Assembly: GCA_039026915.1 (NCBI GenBank)
Contig: JBCCLJ010000205.1
Coordinates: 1-12,665, forward strand
Direction: 5' to 3'
Length of the DNA stretch: 12,665 nt
Source of the DNA: JBCCLJ01 sp039026915
GTDB lineage: Bacteria; Acidobacteriota; Thermoanaerobaculia; Multivoradales; Multivoraceae
Positions within the stretch are counted from its first letter, which is position 1. Each line of letters starts with the position of its first letter. The notes under the pieces were generated by a model. That model made no database searches, was not told where the DNA came from, and worked only from the letters and a program-made list of their open reading frames with translations. This document shows positions 6,329 through 12,665 of the stretch, one piece after another. A program made the position numbers and the translations under genes.

Positions 6329-7684
6329 ATGAACAGGACTCTCTCGATTGCCGCACTGACCGTCACGCTCCTCGGCGTCGCTGCTGTCGACGCCCAGCGC
6401 TTCACGTATCCACCGGAGGAGTTCCAAGAACGCCGCGAGACGCTCTGCGAGGCGGTCCGCAAGGACAGCGGCGACGCGCCGGCGCTCATCGCTCTCTTCG
6501 CACGCACCAAGGCGCAGACGGCGATGCGCTTCCGACAGGACCACGACTTCTTCTACGTCACCGGCAACAGCAACTCGAACGCGGCTCTGCTCATCGACGC
6601 GAACAACTGCGACAGCTGGCTCTTTCTGGTCACGCAGACCGCGCGCGAAGCGAGCCGCGACGGCTGGAACTGGCTCTACCAGGACGGGGCAGCCGAGACG
6701 CACGGCTTCCGTGAAATCCGCCCGCTCTCGTACTTCGAGGAGTTTCTCGCGCGGCGTCGCATCAGCGGCCAGCAGAGTCTCTACGTGCGCCTCTCCGAGC
6801 GGGACGACATGGACCACTCGCGCGGCGACACGGCGATCTACACGGCGCGCCGCATGGTGAACCCGTGGGGCGCACAGCCGACCGAAGACGCCTGGCGCGT
6901 GACCCAGTGGCGCGAGCGCTATCCGTACTACCAGCTCAGTGACATCTCACCGGTCATCGACCGCCTGCGCATGATCAAGCGCCCGCTCGAGAAGGACGCG
7001 CTCCGCCGAGGAGGTCAGGTGTCGGCCGCCGCAATCCAGGCCGCCATCGAAGTGACTCGGCCCGGCGGCTGGGAGTACGAGCTCGAGGCGGAAGCGAGCT
7101 ATGTGCTCGACAAGAACGGCGCCGAACATCACGCCTACGCCGCCATCGTCGGCTCGGGGCCGAACGGCAACGTCTGGCACTACAACGACAACGGCGCGCG
7201 GCTCGAGGAGGGCGAGCTCATCGTCATGGACTACGGCGGATCGTTCGGCTACCAGACGATGGACATCACCAGGACGTGGCCGGTCTCTGGATCGTTCGAC
7301 GAGCTTCAGGAGCGCGCCTACCGCGCGACCCTCGAAGCACAGAAGGCGATCATCGCTGCGATGAAGCCGGGAGCGACCCGCGCGCAGACGCGCGAGATCT
7401 GCCGGAGGATCTACGACAAGTGGGGCTTCGAGGACCAGCCCGCCTACGGCGCCGGACACTTCGTCGGCATGGCGGTTCACGACGTCGGCGACTACGACGC
7501 CCCCTTCGAGCCCGGCATGGTCATCGCGGTCGAGCCGATCATCGAGATCACCGAGCACAACCTCCACATCCGCATCGAAGACACCGTGCTGATCACCGAG
7601 GACGAACCGGAGATCCTGAGCGCCGAGGTGCCGAAAGAGCTGGAGGACGTGGCGGCGTTGGTGGGAAAGAGAGCGGGGAAGTAG
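6329..7684 (+). CDS. Secreted M24B-family Xaa-Pro aminopeptidase
   Basis: 451 residues. The N-terminus MNRTLSIAALTVTLLGVAAV followed by DAQRF is a signal peptide with likely cleavage after A-V-D-A, so the enzyme acts in the periplasm or outside. The N-terminal aminopeptidase-P domain (about 25-200) contains FYVTGNSNSNAALL. The C-terminal pita-bread domain has all five dinuclear metal ligands: D301 (VMDYGG), D312 (MDITRT), H377 (GAGHFVG), E402 (AVEPI) and E417 (RIEDT). D301-D312 spacing equals that of E. coli PepP (D260-D271). Family role: removal of an N-terminal residue before proline, usually with manganese. Start: ATG 6329 just ahead of the signal peptide; the frame is open far upstream, but that part overlaps the divergent regulator gene. 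No clear ribosome site. A 9-bp inverted repeat begins at the last base of the TAG stop. Confidence 0.94.
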   Translation: MNRTLSIAALTVTLLGVAAVDAQRFTYPPEEFQERRETLCEAVRKDSGDAPALIALFARTKAQTAMRFRQDHDFFYVTGNSNSNAALLIDANNCDSWLFLVTQTAREASRDGWNWLYQDGAAETHGFREIRPLSYFEEFLARRRISGQQSLYVRLSERDDMDHSRGDTAIYTARRMVNPWGAQPTEDAWRVTQWRERYPYYQLSDISPVIDRLRMIKRPLEKDALRRGGQVSAAAIQAAIEVTRPGGWEYELEAEASYVLDKNGAEHHAYAAIVGSGPNGNVWHYNDNGARLEEGELIVMDYGGSFGYQTMDITRTWPVSGSFDELQERAYRATLEAQKAIIAAMKPGATRAQTREICRRIYDKWGFEDQPAYGAGHFVGMAVHDVGDYDAPFEPGMVIAVEPIIEITEHNLHIRIEDTVLITEDEPEILSAEVPKELEDVAALVGKRAGK

Positions 7685-7735
7685 GCCGTGAGGCGAGGGC
7701 GTCCGGGAGAGACTTTCCCCCGTCTGCTCACGGCC
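7684..7735. terminator. Possible hairpin between convergent genes
   Basis: GGCCGTGAG (7684-7692, starting at the last base of the peptidase stop codon) and CTCACGGCC (7727-7735) form a perfect 9-bp stem with a 34-base loop that can itself fold (CGGG/CCCG). No T-run follows on either strand, so it is not a classical intrinsic terminator. Its place between the convergent peptidase and deaminase genes suggests 3'-end formation or mRNA protection. Confidence 0.35.
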
Positions 7736-7795
7736 CTGGAGGTAGGTCTTGGATCGAAGGGTGGTGCCGCCTGAAAGGCCAGGACGCTCCCAACT

Positions 7796-7818
7796 GCGTC
7801 ATCCCAGGAGGGGAGCGA
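7796..7818 (+). repeat. Half-copy of the palindromic repeat unit
   Basis: The 23 bases starting GCGTCATCCCAGGAG match the left arm of the large palindrome beginning at 8468 except for two G/C changes, then diverge. It lies in the 177-bp intergenic region between convergent genes. This suggests a dispersed intergenic repeat family in this genome, here as a single truncated unit. Confidence 0.6.
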
Positions 7819-7861
7819 TTCAGTGCCGCCCCCACCTCGCTCGCCTCAGATCCACGCCGCC

Positions 7862-8344
7862 CTACTTCAACCCCACAATCCGCTCGTCCTGCGGCCCGTC
7901 GACCGCCTGGACCTCGACACCGTGTCGCTTCAGATACTCGACGCCGTTCTCCCCGGCGTAACCGCCGCCGACCACTACGACGCGCGTGATGCCCGAGTGG
8001 TGAATCAGCTTGGCGCACATGACGCAGGGCTCGCCAGTGACGATCATCCAGGCGCCCTTCATCGGCACGCCCGACGCGGCGCAGTTGCAGACGACGTTCA
8101 TCTCCGCGTGGTGGCAGCCGTGCTCCATACGCGTGCCGGACTGAATGCCGAGGTCGTCGCGCAGGCAGGTGTCTCCGCCGCAGAGATGACCACCGCCCCG
8201 CGGCCCACCGTTGTAGCCGTCCATCAGCACGACGTTGCGCTCGGGATCGAGGAGCAGTGCACCGAACTTGCGGCGAGGACAGTTCGACGCCTTGGACAGT
8301 GCCAGGCACTGCTCGATGCGAATGCGGATGTGCTTCTCCTTCAT
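7862..8344 (-). CDS. dCMP/cytidine deaminase-family zinc enzyme
   Basis: 160 residues, close to the usual length of ComEB-type dCMP deaminases. The zinc-dependent deaminase signature is complete: H79-A-E81 (HHAEMN) and P106-C107-V-M-C110 (TGEPCVMC), with H79, C107 and C110 as zinc ligands and E81 as proton shuttle. The N-terminus (CPRRKFGALLLDPERNVVL) and LRDDLGIQSGTRMEHGCHHA fit the dCMP deaminase branch. C55, C60 and C77 lie between core strands and could form the second zinc site known in some members. Family reaction: hydrolytic deamination of dCMP to dUMP for thymidylate synthesis; another nucleotide or modified base is possible. Start: ATG at 8344, with AGGA eight bases upstream, preferred to ATG at 8353; the frame extends further upstream without family sequence. 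Apparently monocistronic. Confidence 0.9.
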   Translation of the reverse strand: MKEKHIRIRIEQCLALSKASNCPRRKFGALLLDPERNVVLMDGYNGGPRGGGHLCGGDTCLRDDLGIQSGTRMEHGCHHAEMNVVCNCAASGVPMKGAWMIVTGEPCVMCAKLIHHSGITRVVVVGGGYAGENGVEYLKRHGVEVQAVDGPQDERIVGLK

Positions 8345-8749
8345 TGCGGTCATCCTACGCCGGTCGTGCGCCTCTCGACGCGGTGGTGCTTCGACTCTCG
8401 AGGCGACGGTGAATGACTTCAAACGTCGGCCTCGATCTGTTCGGAGGGATGTGGGCGCTCCCCGCGCGCGTCATCCCAGGAGCGCAGCGACGTGGGACCG
8501 GACCAAAGTCCGCGTCCCAGCAAAGAGCACCGTTCACTGACGCGAGTTGAGAACGACACCGAACGCTGGGACATCGACGGCCCACCGGTCCCACGTCGCT
8601 GCGCTCCTGGGAGGACGCAATGAGTGGACCTCGTTCCCCTTCGCCCAACCACGAGTCGACTCGAAGCCAAGCGCTCGCTGCCCTGGTCTCAGCACACGCC
8701 AGACCCTCCCCAACGCTACAATCGCCCTCGAACTCCCCGGAGACAGATC
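8345..8749. other. Divergent intergenic region of about 400 bp
   Basis: This lies between the deaminase (minus) and ketoacyl synthase (plus) starts. The central part, 8468-8618, is the nested palindrome described separately. Flanks 8345-8467 and 8619-8749 contain no convincing gene on either strand; open frames there are GC-driven and lack ribosome sites or family sequence. Promoters for both flanking genes should lie here, but I could not pick clear -35/-10 pairs. Confidence 0.6.
8468..8618. repeat. 151-bp nested palindrome (MITE/REP-pair-like element)
   Basis: Arms 8468-8501 and 8585-8618 are inverted repeats of 34 bp with one mismatch (8473/8613); the inner 28 bp (8474-8501 and 8585-8612) are perfect. 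Inside, GTCCCAGC/GCTGGGAC (8514-8521/8565-8572), GTC/GAC (8508-8510/8576-8578) and CGTTC/GAACG (8531-8535/8551-8555) pair about the same centre at 8543, so the whole unit is one large imperfect cruciform. Each arm is itself weakly palindromic (TCCCA...TGGGA). It encodes no credible protein. It resembles palindromic intergenic repeats or a non-autonomous miniature element; no target-site duplication was recognised. A half-copy lies at 7796-7818. Confidence 0.8.
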
Positions 8750-9826
8750 GTGGCAGAAACAAGGGCTCAGTTCCTCGGAAGCGGTGTCGCCACCGGCTCC
8801 CACGTGATCGACAACCACCGCCTGGCGCGCGTAATGGATACCGACGACCAGTGGGTCCGCGAACGTAGCGGCATCGTCACCCGTCGCTACGTCGACAAGG
8901 GCGTCGCATCGTCGGACCTCGGCGCCGACGCGGCGCGCGCCGCCCTCGAGAACGCCGGCGTCGGAGCGGACGAGGTCGACTACATCGTCTGCGCGACGAT
9001 GACCCCCGACCACTACTTCCCGGGCTCCGGAACGCTGCTGCAGACCAAGCTCGGCATGGATACCGTGCCGAGCCTCGATCTGCGCCAGCAGTGCGCCGGC
9101 TTCGCTTACGGCCTGCAGACGGTCGACGCACTCATTCGCTCCGGCATCGCCCGCACGGTGCTACTCGTCGGCTGTGACGTGCACACCTGCCTGATGCCGT
9201 TCTCGGATCGCACCTGGGAGCTGATCCACAGCGACACCGACGAGCGGCTCGACGATGAAGAAGAGCGCGCCTGGAACAGCCGCTTTCGCCACTTGCTGGT
9301 GCTCTTCGGCGACGCCGCCGGGGCGATGGTCTTTCGCGCCAACGACAGCGGCGACGGCCGCGGCATCGTCGGCCACGAGCTGCACGGTGACGGTGCCAAC
9401 GTCGACATCCTCTACCTTCCAGGCCTCGGCTCTGCGAACCGGCCCATCGTCACGCCCGATCTCTACGGAACCGGCGAGTGGGTTCCCGTCATGGAAGGCC
9501 GCTCGGTCTTCAAACTCGCCGTAACGCGCATGCCGAAGGTCACCCACAGCGTGCTCGAGACGCACGGACACTCGCTCGACGATCTCGACCTGCTCGTCAT
9601 GCATCAGGCCAACCTGCGCATCAACGAAGCCGCGCAGAAAGCCCTCGGACTCCCCGACGAGCGCGTGCACAACAACATCCAGGAGTACGGCAACACGACG
9701 TCCGCCACCCTGCCGCTCTGCTTCCACGAAGCTCGCGAACAGGGCAAGGCGCCGGACGGCTCCCTCGTAGCCTTCACCGCCCTCGGCGCCGGAATGCACT
9801 GGGGGAGCGTCCTGTTGCAGCTGTAA
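8750..9826 (+). CDS. 3-oxoacyl-ACP synthase III (FabH-like) family condensing enzyme
   Basis: 358 residues, thiolase fold. The catalytic triad is intact: C115 in LDLRQQCAGFAYG, H285 in MHQANLRINEA and N315 in YGNTTSATLP. The N-terminal GSGVATGSHVIDN and DDQWVRERSGIVTRRYV are typical of KAS III enzymes, which condense an acyl-CoA starter with malonyl-ACP. C115 to H285 spans 170 residues against 132 in E. coli FabH, so there is about 38 residues of extra sequence, including a very acidic stretch (SDTDERLDDEEERAWNSRF, 161-179). That suggests a specialised substrate rather than the housekeeping enzyme. Start: GTG at 8750 with GGAG seven bases upstream; this gives the standard family N-terminus, while the open frame further upstream is non-homologous. 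The GWxTD/VWA gene begins 35 bp downstream on the same strand, so cotranscription is likely. Confidence 0.92.
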   Translation: MAETRAQFLGSGVATGSHVIDNHRLARVMDTDDQWVRERSGIVTRRYVDKGVASSDLGADAARAALENAGVGADEVDYIVCATMTPDHYFPGSGTLLQTKLGMDTVPSLDLRQQCAGFAYGLQTVDALIRSGIARTVLLVGCDVHTCLMPFSDRTWELIHSDTDERLDDEEERAWNSRFRHLLVLFGDAAGAMVFRANDSGDGRGIVGHELHGDGANVDILYLPGLGSANRPIVTPDLYGTGEWVPVMEGRSVFKLAVTRMPKVTHSVLETHGHSLDDLDLLVMHQANLRINEAAQKALGLPDERVHNNIQEYGNTTSATLPLCFHEAREQGKAPDGSLVAFTALGAGMHWGSVLLQL

Positions 9827-9847
9827 GTCAAAGCACGCATTCGCAAC

Positions 9848-9861
9848 GCAGAGGTGGGGGG
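9848..9861 (+). promoter_or_regulatory. Strong ribosome-binding site of the GWxTD/VWA gene
   Basis: The purine-rich GCAGAGGTGGGGGG directly precedes ATG 9862. A very similar GCGAGGTGTGGG precedes the paralogue's ATG at 12470, so the translation signal was copied with the gene. It fixes the start at 9862. Confidence 0.7.
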
Positions 9862-12333
9862 ATGGATCACCAGCGAGCGACCGCGAGAAGACCACGAGTC
9901 GTCTTGTTCGCGCTCCTCATGTTCGTCGCGGTCTCCGCGAGCGCACAGCTGACGCTCGAACCGGTCGAGACTCCACGCCTTTGGGATCTGCTGTGGCTTC
10001 ACGAAATCTCGCTCTGGCTGACACCGGAAGAGAAGGCCGCGTTCGATGCTCTCGAGACCGGCGCGGAGCGTGACCTGTGGCGGCGCGACTACTGGCGACG
10101 TCGTGATCCGGTCCCCGAGATCCGCTTCAACCCGCTCAAAGAGCAGTTCAGCAACCACCTTCGAGCGCTCCGGCGCTACGGCTTCAATCCCAGTGAGGAG
10201 CGTGGGCAGCTCCTCCTGTTGCACGGCCCGCCGAGCGGCGCCTACGGCACGGAGTGCGCGACCGCGCCCGACGCGACGCCGACAAACTACCTGGTGAGGC
10301 CGGTCAGCTGCATCGCGGCGCAGCCGCACCAGCTCTACGACTTCGGTACCGGAGCCTCGATCGGGGACGCACCCGTGTTGTTTGTCGCGGTCGACGGCTA
10401 CTGCCGTCTCTTCGACCCTCAACGCGCCAACTTCGTCTACCGCGTCACCAATCGCACCCTGTGTCGCTACGGCCATCACGACAGCGTCGCGACGCGCCTG
10501 CTGCATGCCACGAAGGCGGCGACGACCTGGGACGACATCCGTGAGCGGGGTCTCTCTCTGCAACCCGCGGTCGAGAGACCAACCTCTCTGCCACCCGCGC
10601 AGTCGGGCGAGCCACGACTCGAGATCGCGGGGTTCCAGTGGGACCCTGAGAACGAGATCACTCTGATCACAGCGACTCTGGTCGTACCGGTGGCTCCTGA
10701 ATGGTGGTCGACGCCGCTCCCTTGGCGGGTCCTGCAGCAAAGGACGGATGTCTTTCAAGAGGGGCAGCTCCTCGCCCAGGCAGACAGTGCGACCACCATC
10801 GTCTCGGACCCGGGCGACGAGCTTCGGCTGCAGTGGGACCTGCGTTTGCCACCGGGGACGTTCGATCTGCTCCTCCATGCGCAGGACGAACAACCTCACC
10901 TCTTCGAAACGGCCGCCTTTCGGCTGGAGGTCCCGCGAGAGAGTCGGACGTTCCCATCGACTCGGTCCGCTCCGGCGGCCACTGCCGAGGCGAGCATTCG
11001 GCTGGCTCCGCTGCCCGGCATCCAGGCAGGGACCGTGAACGCCTCGCTTCTTCGTTACTCACCGGATGTCGCGGAGGTCAGCTACGAGCTCGACGGCGTC
11101 GAGACGGCGCGATCGACGAAAGCGCCCTTCGATGCAGAAATCGACCTCGGTGCCCTGCCCCTCGAAAGGCGGCTCCAGGCCGTCGCTCGGGACCGTAGCG
11201 GTGGCACGATCGCTCGCGACGTGATCACGATCAACCCGCCCGTCCGCGCCTTCTCCGTCAACCTGGACGATCTCAGCGACATCGCCGGGGGAGACATCCG
11301 ACTCACCGCGAGAGTGCAGGTCCCGCACGGACGCCGCCTTGCGTCCTTGGTCCTGTACGAAGGAGACGATGAAGTCGCGCGCTCCTCCGATCTTCATCTC
11401 ACCTACCGAAGGCAGTTCGAACCGGGCTCGTTGGGTCGGGGTGGCGTACTGCTGGTGCGTGCGGTCGCGCGGCTCGACGACGACACCGCACGCGAAGAGA
11501 CGCTCCTGCTCTCAGCCAACGCCACGGAGGCCGTCGACGTCGAGCTGGTCGAGGTGTTCACCGGGGTGCGTCGAAAGAACGGTCAGCCGATTCTCGACCT
11601 TCAGACGAGCGACTTCACCGTTTCGGAAGACGGGCGACCTCAAGTGCTGCAGTCGTTTCGACGAGTCGAAGAGCTCCCCCTGCACGTCGCGCTACTGCTC
11701 GACACCTCGTCGACGATGACGGAAGAGATGAAGGAGCTGCGCCAAGCGGCCACACGCTTCCTCGAGCAGGTACTGCGAGAAGACGATCGAGCTGCCCTGA
11801 TTCCGTTCACGCACCGCGCCTTCGTTGCAGCCCCTTTCACCAACGACCTGAAGCTTCTTCGCGCCGCCGCCTCGGCGCTCACCGCCTGGGGCGGCACGAG
11901 CCTGCTCACCAGCACGGTGCTGTCGCTCCACTACCTGCGCGAAGCTCCGGGGAAGCGAGCTCTCATCCTGGTCAGCGACGGAGTCGACGAGGACAGCAGC
12001 CTGACCTACGACGACGTGCTGGACTACGCGGCACGCGTCGATGCTGCGATCTACACGATCGGCCTGGGAGTGCCGACCGTGGGCAACGAAACCAGGGAAG
12101 AAGCTCAGCGCCTCCTGCGGGGTCTTGCCGAGCGCACCGGTGGACGGTACTTCGCGGTCAAACCGCGCAGCGACCTCTCCGACGTCTTCGCGGCCATCGA
12201 GACCGATCTGCGCACGCAGTACCTGCTCACCTACGAATCGAACCAGCCCCCGTCCTCCGGCTTTCGTCGGATCCAGGTCGACGTGGAGAGGCGCGGAGCG
12301 CGAGTCCAGGCGCGGCCTGGTTACTACCCCTGA
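9862..12333 (+). CDS. Secreted GWxTD-domain/VWFA-domain protein (acidobacterial type)
   Basis: 823 residues. Signal peptide 1-28, hydrophobic core VVLFALLMFVAVSASA, likely cleavage A28|Q29. Residues about 45-125 match a GWxTD domain in outline (SLWLTPEEKAAFDALE, FW-like DYWRRRDPVPEIRFNPLKEQF, then RGQLLLLHGPPS). The middle (about 250-555) is beta-rich, probably two or three Ig-like domains (VSYELDGVETARSTKAPFDA). About 556-823 is the VWFA-related domain: LQTSDFTVSEDGRPQVL precedes the A domain, with MIDAS residues D614-x-S616-x-T618, T679 (WGGTSL) and D706 (LVSDGVDE). It ends RTQYLLTYESNQ...GYYP, the usual end of this family. An extracytoplasmic metal-dependent adhesion or scaffold role is inferred; no enzymatic motif is seen. 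Start ATG 9862 with a strong ribosome site, 35 bp after the ketoacyl synthase; a paralogue follows. Confidence 0.88.
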   Translation: MDHQRATARRPRVVLFALLMFVAVSASAQLTLEPVETPRLWDLLWLHEISLWLTPEEKAAFDALETGAERDLWRRDYWRRRDPVPEIRFNPLKEQFSNHLRALRRYGFNPSEERGQLLLLHGPPSGAYGTECATAPDATPTNYLVRPVSCIAAQPHQLYDFGTGASIGDAPVLFVAVDGYCRLFDPQRANFVYRVTNRTLCRYGHHDSVATRLLHATKAATTWDDIRERGLSLQPAVERPTSLPPAQSGEPRLEIAGFQWDPENEITLITATLVVPVAPEWWSTPLPWRVLQQRTDVFQEGQLLAQADSATTIVSDPGDELRLQWDLRLPPGTFDLLLHAQDEQPHLFETAAFRLEVPRESRTFPSTRSAPAATAEASIRLAPLPGIQAGTVNASLLRYSPDVAEVSYELDGVETARSTKAPFDAEIDLGALPLERRLQAVARDRSGGTIARDVITINPPVRAFSVNLDDLSDIAGGDIRLTARVQVPHGRRLASLVLYEGDDEVARSSDLHLTYRRQFEPGSLGRGGVLLVRAVARLDDDTAREETLLLSANATEAVDVELVEVFTGVRRKNGQPILDLQTSDFTVSEDGRPQVLQSFRRVEELPLHVALLLDTSSTMTEEMKELRQAATRFLEQVLREDDRAALIPFTHRAFVAAPFTNDLKLLRAAASALTAWGGTSLLTSTVLSLHYLREAPGKRALILVSDGVDEDSSLTYDDVLDYAARVDAAIYTIGLGVPTVGNETREEAQRLLRGLAERTGGRYFAVKPRSDLSDVFAAIETDLRTQYLLTYESNQPPSSGFRRIQVDVERRGARVQARPGYYP

Positions 12334-12469
12334 CGTCCGCAGGCGCGCGGCGTCTTCGACCCGTGGCCCGTCGGGACAAAGGGACCGTCTCGGTTGCCCG
12401 CGACCGGAAGAGGAATGCTCTGGTGAGATTGCGGTGTTGCAAAGGAAAACCCTGGGAGCGAGGTGTGGG
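12334..12469. other. Spacer between tandem GWxTD/VWA paralogues
   Basis: This 136-bp spacer has no credible gene. A short hairpin CGGT/ACCG (12391-12394/12403-12406) is present but has no T-run. Its last bases carry the ribosome site of the downstream paralogue. I see no clear promoter. Confidence 0.4.
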
Positions 12470-12665
12470 ATGAGAGATCAGCGAGCGGCCCGTCGGCGGT
12501 CCGGCTGGATCGCGCTCCTGGTGTTTCTCGCGGGGTCCGCGAGTCTGAGCGCTCAGCTCACCCTCCGGCCGATCGAGACGCCACCGCTCGCCGATCAGCT
12601 CTGGCTCGAGGAGGTCTCGCTCTGGCTGACCCCGGAAGAGAGAGCGGCCTTCGCCGAGCTCGAGA
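12470..12665 (+). CDS. Tandem paralogue of the secreted GWxTD/VWA protein, 3' truncated by window end
   Basis: Only the first 65 codons are in the window. The start ATG 12470 follows GAGGTGTGGG. The N-terminus has the same plan as the upstream gene: a basic start (MRDQRAARRR), a hydrophobic core (WIALLVFLAGSASLSA), likely cleavage after A28, then QLTLRPIETP and VSLWLTPEERAAFAEL. The two proteins align without gaps over these 65 residues; in the mature part (residues 29-65) 27 of 37 are identical, while the signal peptides have diverged more. It therefore probably has the same GWxTD N-terminal region; whether it also has the VWA part cannot be seen. It arose by tandem duplication and is likely in the same transcription unit. 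Confidence 0.85.
   Translation, partial: MRDQRAARRRSGWIALLVFLAGSASLSAQLTLRPIETPPLADQLWLEEVSLWLTPEERAAFAELE

Noticed and set aside
8355..9013. Minus-strand open frames through the nested palindrome
   Set aside because: Their sequence is largely repeat-derived or antisense to the ketoacyl synthase, with no ribosome site or homology.
9604..10899. 431-codon minus-strand open frame across the ketoacyl synthase and VWA genes
   Set aside because: It crosses two well-supported genes on the other strand and contains no recognisable domain.
1..12665. CRISPR array, tRNA/rRNA gene, integrase or transposase
   Set aside because: No regularly spaced repeats, cloverleaf or rRNA-like sequence, or recombinase motifs were seen anywhere in the window.

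Overview
The window looks like chromosomal DNA from a high-GC bacterium, most likely an Acidobacteriota member. The main clue is a secreted protein that joins a GWxTD-type N-terminal region to a C-terminal von Willebrand A domain with the layout of the 'VWFA-related Acidobacterial' family. The start of a tandem paralogue follows it. Secreted proteins with cleavage sites of the A-x-A|Q type and very GC-rich third codon positions fit this placement, but it is inference from protein families, not a database match.

Layout: (1) 1-1884, plus strand: the C-terminal ~627 residues of a molybdopterin-binding aldehyde/isoquinoline oxidoreductase large subunit (IorB-like), followed 23 bp later by a 206-residue protein I cannot identify (1908-2528). 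(2) 2530-6253, minus strand: in transcription order, an ABATE/CGNR-type zinc-finger regulator, a GNAT acetyltransferase resembling AAC(3)-I enzymes, and a class I SAM-dependent methyltransferase. The first two junctions are 4-bp ATGA stop/start overlaps, so these three form a tight operon. After a ~95-bp gap comes a 568-residue cyclic-nucleotide-binding-domain/thioredoxin-reductase-like flavoprotein, and beyond it a decayed second copy of the methyltransferase tail. (3) 6329-7684, plus: a secreted M24B Xaa-Pro aminopeptidase, divergent from the regulator. The 75-bp divergent spacer holds an imperfect 28-bp palindrome overlapping a plausible promoter for the regulator operon. (4) 7862-8344, minus: a dCMP/cytidine deaminase-family protein, convergent with the peptidase. 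(5) 8345-8749: a ~400-bp non-coding stretch with a 151-bp nested palindrome (34-bp arms, one mismatch); a related half-unit lies at 7796-7818. (6) 8750-end, plus: a FabH-like ketoacyl synthase III, the 823-residue GWxTD/VWA secreted protein, and the start of its paralogue.

Functionally, the minus-strand cluster reads as a small regulated modification operon (regulator, acetyltransferase, methyltransferase) next to a cyclic-nucleotide-sensing redox enzyme. The right end looks like an envelope/secreted-protein locus. I see no tRNA, rRNA, CRISPR array, integrase or transposase. The most unusual structures are the nested palindrome, the methyltransferase-tail duplication flanking the flavoprotein gene, the promoter-overlapping operator candidate, and the tandem GWxTD/VWA genes.
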